15,997 nt of DNA. It comes from Bacteroidia bacterium. GTDB lineage: Bacteria; Bacteroidota; Bacteroidia; Bacteroidales; Prolixibacteraceae. The stretch is taken from NCBI GenBank assembly GCA_025358395.1, contig JANYJT010000188.1, forward strand, positions 1 through 15,997. The letters are read 5' to 3'. Under the pieces are notes generated by a model. The model was not told where the DNA came from and searched no databases. It saw only the letters and a program-made list of their open reading frames with translations. Within the stretch, counting starts at the first letter, position 1, and every line of letters starts with the position of its first letter. The position numbers and the translations under genes were made by a program. Positions 14,169 through 15,997 of the stretch are shown piece by piece.

Positions 14169-15133
14169 AACGACATAATATTTTAGTTACAGGTGGATGC
14201 GGGTTTATAGGCACTCAGGTAGTTTATAAACTATTCGAAGACGGCCATAAAATAACTGTGGTAGATAGAAATACACAGGGATATGATGGACCGGGAAAAG
14301 TAATCGAAGAGGACTATTGCGAATTCCTTAAATATGATGTAACTAAATATGATACTATAGTGCATCTTGCTGCGGAACATATTGTGCCTCTTAGTTTATC
14401 AGAACCGGAGAAATACTACACGAATAATGTAATAAAAATGAAGGTCATGTTAGATCACATGGTCGCTACAGGTATTAAAAATATTATCTTTAGTTCTACC
14501 GGAAATTTGTATGGCAGACAAGGTAGATTGTATCATTTGACAGAAGATTTGTATTACGATCCAGAAAACCCTTATGCATCGTCTAAGGCAGCCGGCGAAT
14601 TATTAATCAAGGATTACGCAAGAGCATACGGTATCAACTATGTAACATTTAGATACTTTAATGCAGCCGGTGCCGATCCTATCGGTAGATTTGGATATAA
14701 ACAAAAACCGGCGACACACGTTATTCCTATCATATGTAATAAAATAATAAACAACGAAGTATTCCAAATATTTGGAAATAATTATTTAACTAAAGATGGT
14801 ACTTGTGTTAGAGACTATGTTCATGTAGCAGATTTAGCAAGCGGGCATAGTAAAGCAATAGCACTGTTAAATGCCGGAAAAGGTAATGAGTTATTTAACT
14901 TAGGCGGTGGAAGTGGCGGTATAAGCCTCAAAGAGCTAATAGTTCATGTAGGGGAGGTAGTTGGTAAGAAACCTATATTCGAATATGCAGCGCCAAGACT
15001 AGGCGACCCTGCATCACTGATTGCAAATATAAGTAAGGCAGAAAATATATTACAATGGATTCCTAAATATAACATTAAAGATATTATCTTACACGCATGG
15101 AACTGGGAGAAGAAATTTGAAACAGGTAAATGA
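14165..15133 (+). CDS. NAD-dependent sugar epimerase/dehydratase (GalE-like, extended SDR)
   Basis: The 322-residue extended short-chain dehydrogenase has the N-terminal NAD loop GGCGFIG (10-16), acidic D34 at the end of the second strand (VVDR), IVHLAA (65-70), SSTGNLYG (110-117) with the catalytic Ser/Thr, and the YASSK catalytic pair Y137/K141. The substrate-side motifs YFNAAGADP (164-172) and GTCVRDYVHVADLA are those of UDP-glucose 4-epimerase (GalE, usually about 338 aa). GalE interconverts UDP-glucose and UDP-galactose; relatives act on UDP-GlcNAc or UDP-pentoses. The precise substrate is open. With the oxidoreductases and glycosyltransferase upstream, it suggests that the phage makes its own sugar donor. 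The start overlaps the previous gene by ATGA. Confidence 0.88.
   Translation: MKRHNILVTGGCGFIGTQVVYKLFEDGHKITVVDRNTQGYDGPGKVIEEDYCEFLKYDVTKYDTIVHLAAEHIVPLSLSEPEKYYTNNVIKMKVMLDHMVATGIKNIIFSSTGNLYGRQGRLYHLTEDLYYDPENPYASSKAAGELLIKDYARAYGINYVTFRYFNAAGADPIGRFGYKQKPATHVIPIICNKIINNEVFQIFGNNYLTKDGTCVRDYVHVADLASGHSKAIALLNAGKGNELFNLGGGSGGISLKELIVHVGEVVGKKPIFEYAAPRLGDPASLIANISKAENILQWIPKYNIKDIILHAWNWEKKFETGK
15105..15112 (+). promoter_or_regulatory. Ribosome binding site fixing a TTG start
   Basis: GGGAGAAG lies four bases before the TTG at 15117, within the end of the epimerase gene. It is the best Shine-Dalgarno match near the MazG-like gene and decides its start. Confidence 0.5.
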
Positions 15134-15416
15134 TCACCAAGAAGAATGTTTGGATATTCTTCAAGAAGAATGTGCCGAAGTAATTCAGGCAGCATCGAAA
15201 ATTAAACGTTTTGGTGTGGTCGGCAAAAACCCTACATCACCGTCGACTAATCTCGAGAATTTAGAGATGGAGTTGGGCGATGTTGTGGCACTTGTAGACA
15301 TGGTTGTAAATGCCGGTCTGGGCGTTACTAAAGAAGGTATTGAAAAGGCACGAATTCATAAAATGGAGCGTCTGTCTAGATTTATGCATACATGGGGCAA
15401 CTCGTCGGGTGTTTAA
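15117..15416 (+). CDS. MazG-like nucleotide pyrophosphohydrolase
   Basis: This 99-residue all-alpha NTP pyrophosphohydrolase has EECAEVIQAASK (17-28), matching the first metal-binding ExxE helix of the MazG family, and ELGDVVALVD (52-61), matching the second ExxD helix (E52, D55). A later KxHKMERL segment is typical of the single-domain phage and bacterial forms. Such enzymes hydrolyse NTPs or dNTPs to NMP and pyrophosphate, for example to remove non-canonical nucleotides; phage MazG has also been linked to host alarmone control. The start is TTG, overlapping the epimerase by 17 bases; there is no ATG in frame before residue 51, which would remove the catalytic helix. Confidence 0.8.
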   Translation: MKQVNDHQEECLDILQEECAEVIQAASKIKRFGVVGKNPTSPSTNLENLEMELGDVVALVDMVVNAGLGVTKEGIEKARIHKMERLSRFMHTWGNSSGV

Positions 15417-15417
15417 T

Positions 15418-15936
15418 ATGATTGATTCATTTAACATAAAAACTACACCGTCACAAATTCAACAGCCGACCATTTTGCCGCAAGCTTCGGCTGCTTCACA
15501 AGGAAATTTTTCAATGAATATAACACCAGCGTCAAATTCTGCTGCTTGTTGCAGCAGCTCTATTACCGGTGGATCGGGGTTGGTACTGGGTCCATATACA
15601 CTTAATGCATCGCAGACATACAAACCCAATAATGCACCCACTTTATCCTTATATAATGGTGCAGGATCGGAAATTGTTCGTCTTAATAAAGATGGAACAG
15701 TAACATGGGCCGAAGATATAAACGTAGATGAGGCTGCGGAATCATTTAGCAAAGCAATTTCTTTAGGTGTTGAAATGCAGATAGGTATAACTCAGAGTGT
15801 AAAACTCAGAATGCGAGATAGTGTATTCGAAGACCTTATAGAAATTGCTAAAGAAAAAGGATCACTAACTGCAGATGATTTGACTTATCTATTAAAAGCA
15901 AGTAAAATAATAGAGAAGTTAAAAGGTAGCAAATAA
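15418..15936 (+). CDS. Hypothetical protein, possibly virion-associated
   Basis: From the ATG at 15418, one base after the previous stop, this gives 172 residues. The frame is open to an ATG at 15310, but that start would overlap the MazG-like gene by 107 bases and add residues that look like an out-of-frame copy. The N-terminal third is low-complexity and Ser, Ala, Gln and Asn rich, with an AACCSSSITGGSG segment (42-54). The middle, LSLYNGAGSEIVRLNKDGTVTW (76-97), is a strand-turn-strand element that recurs in phage proteins near structural genes. The C-terminal part is helical (DEAAESFSKAI, SVFEDLIEIAKEKG, LTYLLKASKIIEKL). The function is unknown. Confidence 0.6.
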   Translation: MIDSFNIKTTPSQIQQPTILPQASAASQGNFSMNITPASNSAACCSSSITGGSGLVLGPYTLNASQTYKPNNAPTLSLYNGAGSEIVRLNKDGTVTWAEDINVDEAAESFSKAISLGVEMQIGITQSVKLRMRDSVFEDLIEIAKEKGSLTADDLTYLLKASKIIEKLKGSK

Positions 15937-15997
15937 TGACCTTAGAAGAATTACGGATGGTAAAAGAATCATTGCAGGAATGTAAACCCAGTGTGGA
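15936..15997 (+). CDS. Start of a further gene, cut by the window edge
   Basis: An ATG at 15936 overlaps the previous stop by one base (TAATG) and opens a frame that is uninterrupted to the end of the window (20 codons, beginning MTLEELRMVKESLQEC). The amphipathic helical start and tight junction suggest a real gene of the same operon. Too little is visible to say more. Confidence 0.45.
   Translation, partial: MTLEELRMVKESLQECKPSV

Noticed and set aside
15310..15417. Upstream ATG extending the gene at 15418 by 36 codons
   Set aside because: It would overlap the MazG-like gene by 107 bases and has no ribosome site; the added residues are out-of-frame MazG coding sequence.

Overview
The window is an AT-rich, densely packed piece of a tailed bacteriophage genome, most likely a T4-related myovirus or a distant relative. 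The evidence is a T4 gp43-type family B DNA polymerase, a small DsbA-like DNA-binding protein directly before it, a probable PCNA-fold sliding clamp, a free-standing GIY-YIG endonuclease and many small genes joined by ATGA or short overlaps. Every gene except the endonuclease is on the + strand. The host cannot be read from the sequence. I see no tRNA, rRNA, CRISPR array, insertion sequence or attachment site, and no gene-free stretch longer than about 110 bases.

Layout. (1) 1-5101, replication block: a sigma70-type promoter, the DsbA-like protein, DNA polymerase, a second promoter with the same -35 context, an unknown protein, a GNAT-like protein and the putative sliding clamp. (2) 5114-8868, base modification and small genes: a TGT-fold protein that best fits the phage DpdA family (7-deazaguanine insertion into DNA), a small basic protein, a DHH/DHHA1 phosphoesterase and four small unknown proteins. 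(3) 8865-11741, sugar cassette: a Gfo/Idh/MocA-type oxidoreductase, a shortened MDR (alcohol dehydrogenase-type) protein and a GT-B glycosyltransferase, all overlapping. (4) 11702-12736, minus strand: a GIY-YIG homing endonuclease-like gene whose 3' end overlaps the glycosyltransferase. (5) 12848-15997: a new promoter and a tightly coupled run of a conserved-looking unknown protein, a 52-aa membrane protein, a T-fold (QueD-like) candidate, a GalE-like epimerase, a MazG-like pyrophosphohydrolase, a possible virion-associated protein and the start of one more gene.

How it may work together. Polymerase and clamp replicate the genome. The DpdA-like enzyme could exchange guanine in the finished DNA for a 7-deazaguanine, which would help the phage escape host restriction. 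The QueD-like protein, if it is one, would belong to the precursor pathway, whose other genes are not in this window. The two oxidoreductases, glycosyltransferase and epimerase look like a pathway that makes and transfers an unusual sugar. Whether the acceptor is DNA, a virion protein or a host surface polymer cannot be decided from sequence. The MazG-like and DHH proteins fit control of the nucleotide or oligonucleotide pool during infection.
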